A stretch of 32,279 nucleotides of DNA from an uncultured Parvularculaceae bacterium. Its GTDB lineage: Bacteria > Pseudomonadota > Alphaproteobacteria > Caulobacterales > Parvularculaceae. The DNA is taken from positions 1 through 32,279 of the forward strand of contig CALLPQ010000172.1 in assembly GCA_938015425.1 (NCBI GenBank). The letters are read 5' to 3'. This document shows, one piece after another, positions 17,059-25,375 of this stretch. Position 1 is the first letter of the stretch. Every line of letters starts with the position of its first letter. Under the pieces are notes generated by a model. The model had not been told where the DNA came from, ran no database searches, and saw nothing but the letters and a program-made list of their open reading frames with translations. Made by a program: the position numbers and the translations under genes.

Positions 17059-17063
17059 TCCTT
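17059..17063 (-). promoter_or_regulatory. Ribosome binding site deciding the GTG start of the PodJ-like gene
   Basis: AAGGA on the minus strand is nine bases before the GTG at 17049, versus 18 bases before the next in-frame ATG. This favours the GTG start. Confidence 0.6.
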
Positions 17064-17184
17064 GCAGCTAGAATATCAATAAAACTAGACGGCATAAAAT
17101 TTTATATAAAGAATTTAATCGGTAAGGTGCTTCGGGCAATTCGCAAAGGGAAAATACGATTTTTATACATATTATATGAAATAG

Positions 17185-17216
17185 TTTTCCCGAATAATGT
17201 TTTTCCCGAATAATGT
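17185..17216. repeat. Perfect 16-bp tandem duplication
   Basis: TTTTCCCGAATAATGT occurs twice back to back (17185-17200 and 17201-17216) with no mismatch. It looks like a recent duplication in non-coding DNA. Confidence 0.92.
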
Positions 17217-17525
17217 AGAGCGGCAAGTTTAGCGATCTTGATGGGGTATTTTACAAAATAATAATCACCTTCACTCGTAAAGCGATTACCACCTCACGGT
17301 CAAGTCACCGGGCTTTATTCGGCGATCTTTGATAGTAATTTTTATACAGTGATTTTTGCATTAAGATCATGGGACCCGATATGGCTTGGGATATTGGTGA
17401 ATTTAAGGATTGTTATATGGAGGGTAGATTATCTGCCTTAAGCTGAAATTGTACTGCTTATAGCGCTTTGCGGATCTTCAATGTTTATCTATTGTAAAAG
17501 GTTCGGAATATATACGGGATATTGG

Positions 17526-17543
17526 CATTGTTTTGTGACAATG
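17526..17543. promoter_or_regulatory. Possible operator: CATTGT-N6-ACAATG inverted repeat
   Basis: A 6-bp inverted repeat with a 6-bp spacer lies about 180 bp before the acyl-CoA dehydrogenase start. The geometry suits a dimeric regulator, but short repeats like this also arise by chance and no regulator is adjacent. Confidence 0.25.
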
Positions 17544-17724
17544 TTCAGTAACCATGACTTAATATTAATGGCTTGGACCCAAAGTTAGGAATTTAATGAT
17601 CAGTTCTAAACCGTTGATCAAGAATAATTTAGTAAAACAATAGTTTAGGGCCATTTGTTTGGGGGAGTAAGTCCCGGATAAGAATGGCGAAGATGATAGA
17701 GAATATTTAGAAGGAAAGTCCCAA

Positions 17725-19512
17725 ATGACGACTTATAATGCACCAATCCGGGATATGCAGTTTGTTTTAAATGAAGTGTTGGATATTTCAAAATACTCGA
17801 ACTTACCCGGATTCACCGACGTTAGTCAGGATCTGATTGATGCCATTTTGGAGGAAGGGTCCAAACTGACGACGAATGTGCTGCATCCGCTCAACCATTC
17901 AGGTGATAAAGAAGGATGCGTGCGTCATAATGATGGTTCGGTGACAACGCCGAAAGGGTTTCGCGAGGCTTATGATGCGTTCCGCGAGGGCGGGTGGCAG
18001 GGTTTATCTTTCGATACCCAATATGGCGGTCAGGGATTACCCTATATATTGTCATTGGCCATGAACGAAATGGTTTCGGCCTCTAACATGGCCTTTGGCA
18101 TGTATCCAGGCCTTGCAATGGGGGCAGCGCAAACCATCCTTGCCCACGGTAGTGACGCGCAAAAAGAAACATATTTACCCAAAATGGTATCAGGTGAATG
18201 GGGGGGGACGATGAACTTGACCGAACCCCATTGCGGCACCGATCTGGGTTTGCTGCGCACCAAAGCGACACCTCAATCTGATGGCACTTATAAAATTAAT
18301 GGAACAAAGATATTTATTTCTGCGGGGGAGCACGACCTGACGGATAATATTATTCATTTGGTCCTTGCACGGATAGATGGTGCCCCAGAGGGCGTTAAAG
18401 GGATTTCTCTTTTCATTGTTCCTAAATTACATGTTAAAGATGACGGTAGCTCAGGGGACGTTAACGGGGTGACGTGCGGATCTATCGAAGAAAAAATGGG
18501 TATTCACGCCAATTCTACGTGCGTTATGAATTATGATAATGCAACGGGTTACTTGCTTGGCCAGGAACATAAGGGCCTTAAGGCGATGTTTGTGATGATG
18601 AACGAGGCCCGCCTCGGGGTGGCGTTGCAAGGGTTATCGATGTCGCAAATATCTTATGAAAATGGTGCTGATTACGCATTGGAGCGATTGCAGGGGCGGG
18701 CATTGACCGGACCGAAGGAGCCTGAAAAACCAGCGGATCCGCTGATTGTGCACCCCGATATTCGGCGGATGTTAATGGACCAACGCGCCTTTAATGAAGG
18801 GGCGCGCCATTGGATGTATTCAGCGGGTCTTTATGCTGATTTACATCATAAATCTCCTGACGAGAACGAACAGCAATCTTCTGATGATTATTTAGGATTA
18901 ATGACACCGATCTTGAAAGCATACTTAACGGAAAAAGGATATTGGCATGCCTCGAACGCCCAACAGGTGCTTGGTGGTCACGGTTATATTCAAGAGTGGG
19001 GTATGGAGCAATTTGTCCGTGATGCCCGTATTGCGATGATCTATGAAGGAGCCAACGGTATTCAGGCACTGGATTTGGTTGGCCGTAAATTAATGCAAGA
19101 TGGTGGCCGTGCATGGCAAGCCTATTTTAAAAATATTGATGACTTTATTGCTGATAATGGTGATGTGGATGCTTTAAAGCCTTTCCTTGAAGGGCTTGGC
19201 GACACGAAGGCTAAATTGCTGGAGGCCACCCAATGGATGGGCGCGAATGCAATGCAAAATTTTGATAATGCCGGGGCGGGGTCTATGGATTATCTACATC
19301 TTTTTGCTTTGACCGCGCTATCGTTTAGCTGGGCACAAATGGCAAAAGTCGCGATAGAAAAACAGGCCGGTGATGATAGCGGATTTTACGCGAATAAAAT
19401 CATCACAGGGCAATATTTTCTGGATCGCATGTTGCCTGATAGTAGTGCGCATTTAGCAAAGATTAAATCCGGCTCCGCATCAATGATGGCGTTGGAGGCG
19501 GAAGCTTTTTGA
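17725..19512 (+). CDS. Acyl-CoA dehydrogenase, long form (DmdC-like)
   Basis: This 595-residue flavoenzyme is longer than the roughly 380 residues of classic acyl-CoA dehydrogenases because of an extra N-terminal segment (MTTYNAPIRDMQFVLNEVLD) and a C-terminal domain. That is the layout of the DmdC/FadE5-type group. FAD and substrate motifs include MNLTEPHCGTDLGLLRTKA and NGTKIFISAGEHD. The catalytic glutamate is Glu441 in IYEGANGIQALDLVGRK. It introduces a 2,3-double bond into an acyl-CoA thioester. DmdC proper works on 3-methylmercaptopropionyl-CoA, but paralogues acting on ordinary fatty acyl-CoAs look alike, so I do not name it dmdC. AAGGAA lies eight bases before the ATG. The gene stands alone and ends at a strong terminator. 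Confidence 0.92.
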   Translation: MTTYNAPIRDMQFVLNEVLDISKYSNLPGFTDVSQDLIDAILEEGSKLTTNVLHPLNHSGDKEGCVRHNDGSVTTPKGFREAYDAFREGGWQGLSFDTQYGGQGLPYILSLAMNEMVSASNMAFGMYPGLAMGAAQTILAHGSDAQKETYLPKMVSGEWGGTMNLTEPHCGTDLGLLRTKATPQSDGTYKINGTKIFISAGEHDLTDNIIHLVLARIDGAPEGVKGISLFIVPKLHVKDDGSSGDVNGVTCGSIEEKMGIHANSTCVMNYDNATGYLLGQEHKGLKAMFVMMNEARLGVALQGLSMSQISYENGADYALERLQGRALTGPKEPEKPADPLIVHPDIRRMLMDQRAFNEGARHWMYSAGLYADLHHKSPDENEQQSSDDYLGLMTPILKAYLTEKGYWHASNAQQVLGGHGYIQEWGMEQFVRDARIAMIYEGANGIQALDLVGRKLMQDGGRAWQAYFKNIDDFIADNGDVDALKPFLEGLGDTKAKLLEATQWMGANAMQNFDNAGAGSMDYLHLFALTALSFSWAQMAKVAIEKQAGDDSGFYANKIITGQYFLDRMLPDSSAHLAKIKSGSASMMALEAEAF

Positions 19513-19596
19513 TCTTGCTTTTTAAAATAATAGACCGGTCTTCGGGTTGATCATTTGGGGGGTGATTATTGAAGACTGCCCAAAATCGGGAACAAT

Positions 19597-19636
19597 AAAA
19601 AGGGGTGAAGATAATTATTATCTTCACCCCTTTTTT
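19597..19636. terminator. Bidirectional intrinsic terminator
   Basis: An 18-bp perfect stem, AAAAAGGGGTGAAGATAA (19597-19614) with its complement (19618-19635), has a 3-base TTA loop. It carries a T-run on the plus strand and an A-run on the other side. It therefore works on paper for both the acyl-CoA dehydrogenase (+) and the convergent Flp pilin (-). Confidence 0.93.
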
Positions 19637-19685
19637 ATAGATTTTGAGTATTTGTAAAACTAATCAGTATGCAGCTGGTTAAATT

Positions 19686-19892
19686 TTAGCTGGTTGCGTC
19701 ATCTACCGCTGTAGAAATTTTATCATATTGCTCTTCTTGGGCTGTGCCAACACGTTGCCATGCGGTGATCACAACAAGAAATATAAGCCCGAGGATGAGC
19801 CCGTATTCGATTGCAGAAGCACCAGATTCATCTTTTAAAAATGAACGGCCTTGCTTGTGTGAAGCGCGGTTGGTTTTAAATTGCTTAAACAT
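19686..19892 (-). CDS. Flp/Fap family type IVb pilin
   Basis: This is a 68-residue prepilin from the ATG at 19892, which has AAGG six bases upstream; the track starts seven codons earlier. A basic leader ends in FLKDESGASAIEYGLILGLIFLVVITAW. The ESGASAIEYGLI segment is the Flp signature, with a Gly-type processing site just before the hydrophobic helix and the Glu-Tyr pair. Flp pilins are secreted by the Tad machinery to make adhesive bundles. No tad/cpa gene is present, so this is a solitary pilin locus, which is common where the Tad cluster is elsewhere. Confidence 0.92.
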   Translation of the reverse strand: MFKQFKTNRASHKQGRSFLKDESGASAIEYGLILGLIFLVVITAWQRVGTAQEEQYDKISTAVDDATS

Positions 19893-19989
19893 AATAGGCC
19901 TTAATGCATTCATAAAGAACGCGACTTGACGAGGGTTTCTTATTGTTGGCTATGACAGTAAGGAAGAATAGTTAATATTTTTAACTATG

Positions 19990-20022
19990 AATTTTTATAA
20001 TTCCTAAAAAACTATAAAAATT
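19990..20022. repeat. 10-bp inverted repeat upstream of the Flp pilin
   Basis: AATTTTTATA and TATAAAAATT flank a 13-bp spacer in an AT-rich stretch between ubiG and the pilin gene (both minus). It could be part of the pilin promoter (AT-rich upstream element) or a weak hairpin after ubiG's upstream neighbour; I cannot tell which. Confidence 0.4.
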
Positions 20023-20124
20023 TTGGTGTTGGTAAACGGTTTTGTGCCAGTGTTACGGTTTGTTTTCATATGGGTTTTTTTGAAATTTTCTGGCCAGAAT
20101 ATTTATGTGATAACGCGCAAAATT

Positions 20125-20913
20125 TTATGCTTCTTTTGTGGCTGTTAGCATATAATTAATGTTCATATCCTTACTCAACTTCCATTGATCCATAAGGGGA
20201 TTGTATGTGACGCCGGTTTTGCCGCTTATGGTCATTTGGGCGTTTTCAAGGGCGGTGGCGGCTTCTTGGGGTTTAACAAATTTCTTTGGGTCATGGGTGC
20301 CAGCGGGTAGCCATCTTAAAATATATTCTGCACCCACCTTGGCGAGGGCAAAAGCTTTCAAGGTGCGGTTGATCGTGGCGACAATCATTAAGCCGCCCGG
20401 CTTTACGAGGTGTGCAGAGCTTTGCAAAAATAAATCTACATCAGCTACGTGTTCAACCACTTCCAAATTTAAAACAACATCAAACTTGGGTTCATCGTTT
20501 GCCACTAATGCTTCTACCGTGGTTGCCCGATAGTCAATATCAAGATTAGTCGGGGCCGCATGGGCCATTGCGGTTTTTATATTCCGCTCCGAAGCATCAA
20601 TGGCGCTAACCGTAGCGCCCATCCGGCACATGGGTTCGGCCACTAGGCCGCCGCCACACCCGATATCAATTAACCTTAACCCCTTAAGGGGGACGGGTGC
20701 TTTAGGGTCATTACCAAAATGTTGGCATATGGTGTCGCGAATAAATTCTAACCGTACCGGATTGAATTTATGTAATGGCTTGAACTTGCCATGGGGGTCC
20801 CACCATTCTTCGGCAATTTTCGTAAATTTTTCGACCTCGTCAGGATCAATGGTGGTGGGGTTGGTGGTGGGGTCGATGGAGGCGGGATCTATGGTGGTTT
20901 TCATATCTGCCAT
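20125..20913 (-). CDS. ubiG: Ubiquinone biosynthesis O-methyltransferase
   Basis: This 262-residue class I SAM methyltransferase has the N-terminal [29 protein letters not shown], typical of UbiG. SAM motif I is [13 protein letters not shown], motif II region [11 protein letters not shown], and the downstream [25 protein letters not shown] is also UbiG-type. UbiG does both O-methylations in ubiquinone synthesis at the inner membrane. The first 28 residues hold repeated Ile-Asp-Pro/Thr units ([15 protein letters not shown]), another short coding repeat. Divergence from lysC is the arrangement I expect in alphaproteobacteria. Confidence 0.95.
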   Translation of the reverse strand: MADMKTTIDPASIDPTTNPTTIDPDEVEKFTKIAEEWWDPHGKFKPLHKFNPVRLEFIRDTICQHFGNDPKAPVPLKGLRLIDIGCGGGLVAEPMCRMGATVSAIDASERNIKTAMAHAAPTNLDIDYRATTVEALVANDEPKFDVVLNLEVVEHVADVDLFLQSSAHLVKPGGLMIVATINRTLKAFALAKVGAEYILRWLPAGTHDPKKFVKPQEAATALENAQMTISGKTGVTYNPLMDQWKLSKDMNINYMLTATKEA

Positions 20914-21241
20914 GAATTTAAACTCTTATTGGGGCCTTATTGATTATTAAGCGGGATGATTGTTAAACGCGATTATTGTTAAAAGGAATGATAATCTGGT
21001 GCCGTTAGCATGTTCACAATGACAATAATATGTCCATAATTGTCTAATCACGCTTGTGCATTTGCTAATGCCCCCTTATCAAATGGACACAATAAGGATA
21101 GCAAGGCGGCAAGTTGGCGCAATATTGTAGAAATAAACGTAAAATAGATATATTCACCAAAAAATGATGATTATTTGATGATTTTATGTCATTTATTAAT
21201 GTATCATGATATTTTGGTCTAATAATAGAAAGTAAGAAGAC
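20914..21241. other. 328-bp divergent ubiG/lysC intergenic region
   Basis: It contains a three-unit 16-bp tandem repeat (20942-20989) close to ubiG and a short GATGATTATTT / GATGATTTTAT duplication (21166-21187) close to lysC. I see no ORF and no lysine riboswitch-like fold. The promoters are not clear by eye. Confidence 0.6.
20942..20989. repeat. Three-unit 16-bp degenerate tandem repeat
   Basis: The units are GATTATTAAGCGGGAT, GATTGTTAAACGCGAT and TATTGTTAAAAGGAAT, with the TTAA core exactly 16 bp apart twice. They lie 29 bp upstream of the ubiG start and so could sit in its 5' leader or promoter. Confidence 0.82.
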
Positions 21242-22504
21242 ATGGCGCGCATTGTCATGAAATTTGGCGGAACATCAGTTGCCGATGTTGATCGCATTCG
21301 AAATGTTGCCCGTTTCGTGCGCCGTGAAGTGGAATCGGGCCATAGCGTCGTGGTGGTCGTGTCGGCTATGGCGGGGCAAACCAATAAATTAGTTGAGTTT
21401 TGCAAGAATGTCGGTAGCCCCAGCCCCGCCTTGGACATGCAGAATATTGAATATGACGCAGTGGTTTCCAGTGGTGAGCAAGTGACTTCGGCATTACTGG
21501 CTTTAACATTGCAAAACCTCGGGTTTCGGGCGCGTTCATGGCAGGGATGGCAAATTCCGCTTAAAACAAATAACGCCCATGGTAAGGCGCGTATTCTGGA
21601 AATTCCTGAAACCAATATCGGCCCTGCTATTGATGGTGGGGAGGTCGCTATTGTGGCTGGTTTTCAGGGAATAGAAAAAAATAGCCGGATAACAACCTTG
21701 GGCCGCGGGGGCTCGGATACTACGGCGGTGGCGCTGGCGGCGGCAATAGGGGCGGAGCGCTGTGATATCTATACAGATGTTGATGGTGTGTATACGACGG
21801 ACCCACGGATTGCTAAAAATGCCCGACGTATCCCGCGAATATCATATGAGGAAATGTTGGAGATGGCGTCAGTTGGCGCGAAGGTTTTACAAACGCGGTC
21901 TGTCGAGCTGGCCATGGCCTATTCTGTGCGACTGCGTGTATTATCAAGTTTTGAAGAGCCGGGTTTTGCTGACGAGAGTGGCACCGGTACTGTTATTTGT
22001 GGTGAGGATGAAATTGTGGAACAGGAAATCGTTAGTGCTATTACACCGTCACGAGATGAAGCGAAGATTAGTTTAATCGCTGTACCGAATGAACCGGGGC
22101 GGGCAGCATCGATATTTATCTATCTGGCGGATGCAAACATCAATGTGGATATGATTGTTCAAAGTCCATCGCGATCGCCGGACTCGGCCAATATTTCTTT
22201 TACAATGCATGTTAACGATATTGAAACTGCGGCTGACTTGTTGAATAAGCGCAAAGGTGAAATCGGGTTTTCCGACATCACGCTGGATAAAGAAATTGCC
22301 AAGGTTTCGGTTATTGGCGTGGGCATGAAGAGCCATACTGGTGTTGCGTCGGTTATGTTTAAAACCCTGGCTGATCGGGGCATTAACATTCAAAATATTT
22401 CTACATCAGAAATTAAAATTAGTGTGCTAATTGATTCTGAATATACGGAATTGGCTGTGCGGGCCTTGCATCAAGCTTATGGGCTTGACCAGCTTGGCGG
22501 CTAA
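21242..22504 (+). CDS. lysC: Aspartate kinase
   Basis: This 420-residue enzyme phosphorylates aspartate, the first step towards lysine, threonine, methionine and diaminopimelate. Visible are the N-terminal KFGGTSVADVDRI nucleotide-binding strand, the SSGEQVTSALLA segment, GRGGSDTTAVALA and YTDVDGVYTTDPRI. Two ACT domains follow, beginning near residues 275 and 355 (LIAVPNEPGRAASIF; VSVIGVGMKSHTGVASVMF), which normally bind the allosteric end products. Length matches the monofunctional alphaproteobacterial class. Start at 21242; the upstream purine stretch (AGAAG) is only a weak Shine-Dalgarno. It is followed by ptsP after 229 bp. Confidence 0.97.
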   Translation: MARIVMKFGGTSVADVDRIRNVARFVRREVESGHSVVVVVSAMAGQTNKLVEFCKNVGSPSPALDMQNIEYDAVVSSGEQVTSALLALTLQNLGFRARSWQGWQIPLKTNNAHGKARILEIPETNIGPAIDGGEVAIVAGFQGIEKNSRITTLGRGGSDTTAVALAAAIGAERCDIYTDVDGVYTTDPRIAKNARRIPRISYEEMLEMASVGAKVLQTRSVELAMAYSVRLRVLSSFEEPGFADESGTGTVICGEDEIVEQEIVSAITPSRDEAKISLIAVPNEPGRAASIFIYLADANINVDMIVQSPSRSPDSANISFTMHVNDIETAADLLNKRKGEIGFSDITLDKEIAKVSVIGVGMKSHTGVASVMFKTLADRGINIQNISTSEIKISVLIDSEYTELAVRALHQAYGLDQLGG

Positions 22505-22733
22505 TTGGTTTGGTCTTTATGGTATGAAATATAGTGCAACAAGACTATCTTGGTTATGATATGTGTAAGGGCCTAACCAGAACATCGAGATGAGATATAA
22601 AGAGAGTGAGTCCACCGTCAGTTTGCGCCAACCCGATAGTGAAACGATCGTCTGATTTACACCCTGCTAATAAGGTTTTACGATTTTTGATTCAGGCTCT
22701 AGACTATAACTTTGATTTACGAATGGTAAAAAG

Positions 22734-25028
22734 ATGAATATCGAGAAAACAAGGCCGCCTTATGGCGGCCATGGTGATCGCGGCATTACGGTCTTGCTAA
22801 AGAAAATGCATGATGTGGTGGCCGATGATGTAAACGCACAAGAACGCCTTGATCATTTAACCACGATCATTGCCAACCATGTGGTGGCCGATGTTTGCTC
22901 GATTTATTTACGCCGTAGTGATGATCGACTGGAATTATTTGCGACCACTGGCCTAAAAACCGAAGCGGTCCATATAACACGCCTGACTTGGGGCGAGGGG
23001 CTTGTTGGTCTTGTGGCGGATAATCAACAACCGCTTGTGACCGATAATGCACCGGCCCATCCTGCTTTTTCTTATCGCCCTGAAACAGGTGAAGATTTAT
23101 TGCAATCCTTTTTGGGGGTTCCCTTATTACATTCAGGGCAGGTGTTGGGTGTTTTGGTTTTGCAAAACCACAAAGCCCGTCAGTATAAAGAAGATGAAGT
23201 GGGTGCGGCCCAAGCGGTGGCAACTTTATTGGCTGAAATTGCCGCTTCTGGTGAACTTCTTGATAGGGCCGAGACCCAAGAAGTTGATGAGGTGCTGCAC
23301 CGCCCTGAGTCATTAAAAGGTAGCGGTGTTGTGCCCGGCATTGTAATTGCCCAAGCAGCGACCCATGAAGCTCCTATTCCAAAACATAGGGTTTTTGCAG
23401 GGGATGTGAGTGTAGAGGCAAAGAAATTAGAAACCGGCTTGGAATTATTACGCGAGTCGGTGGACAATATGTTGTTGAAGAAAGACCTGAAGGGGGTTTC
23501 TCGCGAAGTCTTGGAGACTTATCGCTTGTTTGCCTATGATCGGGGCTGGAAAGAACGATTGCGTACGGCGGTTTTTTCTGGCCTAAGCGCGGAAACAGCG
23601 GTGTTGCGGGTTAAAGCGGAAAACCGTGAGCGGATGAATAAATCTGCGGATCCCTATTTGCGCGAACGCCTTTATGATCTTGATGATCTGGCTAATCGGT
23701 TAATCCGTTTAATGAACGGGGAATCTCCTGATACGCCGCGAGCATTGCCCGAGAATGCGATTTTGTTTGCGGAAACAATGGGCCCTGCGGAGTTGCTTGA
23801 ATATGACCGTGAAAAGTTAAAAGGGGTTGTCTTGGCGGATGCGTCCCAGACCTCCCATGTGGCGATCGTTGCCCGGGCAATGGAAATCCCGATGCTGGGC
23901 GGTTTATCGCAAGCCTTTGACCGGATCGAAGAAGGCGATACAATTATCATTGATGGTACCACGGGTGATTTACACATTCGTCCGAACCAAGATGTTTTAA
24001 CCAGTTATAAGAATAAGCAAGAATTACAATCTGAAAAACAGGCGCGCTATGCCAAAGAGCGCCATCTCGCTTCTGTCTCTTTAGACGGGCGGGAGATAGA
24101 TATATTGATGAATGCGGGTTTGGTGTTGGATATGCCGCATCTGGTCTCAACAGGCGCGGTGGGGGTTGGGTTATTTCGAACCGAGTTACAATTTTTAATT
24201 GGCTCGCAATTACCAAGTGTGGAGCAGCAAGAAACCCTTTACCGCGAGGTGATGGATTATGCTAACGGGAAACCTGTGATTTTCCGCACGGCTGATCTTG
24301 GCGGTGATAAAACGGCTGAATATATGCACCGTAGTCAAGAAGTGAACCCAGCTATGGGCTGGCGCGGCTTGCGCATGGCGGTGGATCGGCCAGGGCTTTT
24401 CCGTCCGCAACTCCGCGCGCTTTTATCGGCTACGGCGGGGGGGTATTTAAATGTCATGCTGCCTATGGTGACATTGGGGTCTGAAATTGATGAAGCCAGA
24501 CATATGCTTGATCTGGAAATCAATTGGCATAAAAAGCGGAATAAACCTTTGCCAAAAACGATTAAGATTGGCGCGATGATTGAAACCCCTGCTGCGGCTT
24601 GGGCGTTGGAGCATATTGCCCCCAAGGTTGATTTTTTCTCCGTAGGCGGAAATGACCTGGCGCAATTTTATTTTGCTGCTGATCGCGAGACCCCTGCTGT
24701 TACGAGACGGTTTGATCCGTTAAATACGGGCTTCTTAAGTTTCTTGAAGCGTATTGTAAGTAAATCGGAAGAAGCAAAAGTGCCGCTTGGTTATTGCGGG
24801 GAGCAAGTGTCTGATCCGTTGGTTGCAGTTGGATTGCTTGGTGTGGGCATCAAACATTTTTCTGTGCCCGCAACCATGGTTGGGCCTTTTAGGCGATTAG
24901 TGCGTCATCTTCATATGGACCGCCTTGAAGAGTGGTTTGATGATCAACTTTTATCGTCGCGGGATAGTTTACGGATTGATTTACAAAACTATCTAAAATC
25001 TGAAGATATTAAGGTTGAAGACTTATAG
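22734..25028 (+). CDS. ptsP: Phosphoenolpyruvate-protein phosphotransferase, nitrogen PTS enzyme I
   Basis: This 764-residue enzyme is made of an N-terminal GAF domain (about 20-165), then the enzyme I core. The core has an NPr-binding helical part, the phosphohistidine domain with His375 in ASQTSHVAIVARAMEIP, and a PEP-binding barrel with GLFRTELQF, IGAMIETPAAAW, GGNDLAQF and the catalytic Cys688 (GYCGEQ). EI-Ntr takes phosphate from PEP and passes it to NPr and EIIA-Ntr, a regulatory relay linking carbon, nitrogen and potassium status. The GAF domain senses glutamine in characterised homologues. lysC-ptsP adjacency is usual for the class. The expected downstream prfA is not here. Confidence 0.95.
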   Translation: MNIEKTRPPYGGHGDRGITVLLKKMHDVVADDVNAQERLDHLTTIIANHVVADVCSIYLRRSDDRLELFATTGLKTEAVHITRLTWGEGLVGLVADNQQPLVTDNAPAHPAFSYRPETGEDLLQSFLGVPLLHSGQVLGVLVLQNHKARQYKEDEVGAAQAVATLLAEIAASGELLDRAETQEVDEVLHRPESLKGSGVVPGIVIAQAATHEAPIPKHRVFAGDVSVEAKKLETGLELLRESVDNMLLKKDLKGVSREVLETYRLFAYDRGWKERLRTAVFSGLSAETAVLRVKAENRERMNKSADPYLRERLYDLDDLANRLIRLMNGESPDTPRALPENAILFAETMGPAELLEYDREKLKGVVLADASQTSHVAIVARAMEIPMLGGLSQAFDRIEEGDTIIIDGTTGDLHIRPNQDVLTSYKNKQELQSEKQARYAKERHLASVSLDGREIDILMNAGLVLDMPHLVSTGAVGVGLFRTELQFLIGSQLPSVEQQETLYREVMDYANGKPVIFRTADLGGDKTAEYMHRSQEVNPAMGWRGLRMAVDRPGLFRPQLRALLSATAGGYLNVMLPMVTLGSEIDEARHMLDLEINWHKKRNKPLPKTIKIGAMIETPAAAWALEHIAPKVDFFSVGGNDLAQFYFAADRETPAVTRRFDPLNTGFLSFLKRIVSKSEEAKVPLGYCGEQVSDPLVAVGLLGVGIKHFSVPATMVGPFRRLVRHLHMDRLEEWFDDQLLSSRDSLRIDLQNYLKSEDIKVEDL

Positions 25029-25375
25029 TTATACGGCCCATTCTTAGGGGTTATTATAACTGTATATTGTCAAAATTCTGTTTCACTATGAGACAGGCTT
25101 CATTTGATGAATGGTTCGGGATAATACAGCCTTTATTCACAACCAGAAATTCAGCTCAAAAAAATCATTAATTGTCGAAATATTTACGCATCAAAAACTT
25201 GTTTTAGGTAACTTAACAAGTCGTAATGCGCGAAAAGTCGAGATTTTGATTGAGATATGTGATTGGTCACGGGTTTTTAGATCTTTTAGAGTCGCTTTGG
25301 TGCAAAAAAAAAGTTAGACTATAACGGATGAGTCTCTTCTTGATGGTTCAGGTAAGAGGGCAAATTCTGGGGTAA
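25029..25375. other. 347-bp intergenic region between ptsP and the RodZ/TonB hybrid gene
   Basis: The region is AT-rich. A loose AGTTATA...TATAACT inverted repeat directly after the ptsP stop has a long loop and no T-run. I see no ORF worth keeping and no tandem repeat. Presumably it contains the promoter of the downstream gene. Confidence 0.5.

Larger units (their letters stand above)
17050..17724. other. 675-bp divergent intergenic region between PodJ-like and acyl-CoA dehydrogenase genes
   Basis: I find no supported ORF. It contains the podJ-side ribosome binding site (AAGGA, minus strand, 17059-17063), a perfect 16-bp tandem duplication (17185-17216) and a CATTGT-6-ACAATG inverted repeat (17526-17543). 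Promoters for both flanking genes must be here, but none is clear enough to mark. Confidence 0.6.

Noticed and set aside
21000-21241. Lysine riboswitch in front of lysC
   Set aside because: No conserved L-box core or terminator hairpin could be traced, and the class seldom uses one; the leader is AT-rich repeats.
22867-23313. 148-residue minus-strand ORF inside ptsP
   Set aside because: Antisense to a strongly supported gene; no domain visible.
25026-25068. Terminator after ptsP (AGTTATA...TATAACT)
   Set aside because: The arms are only 7 AT-rich bases, the loop is long and no T-run follows.
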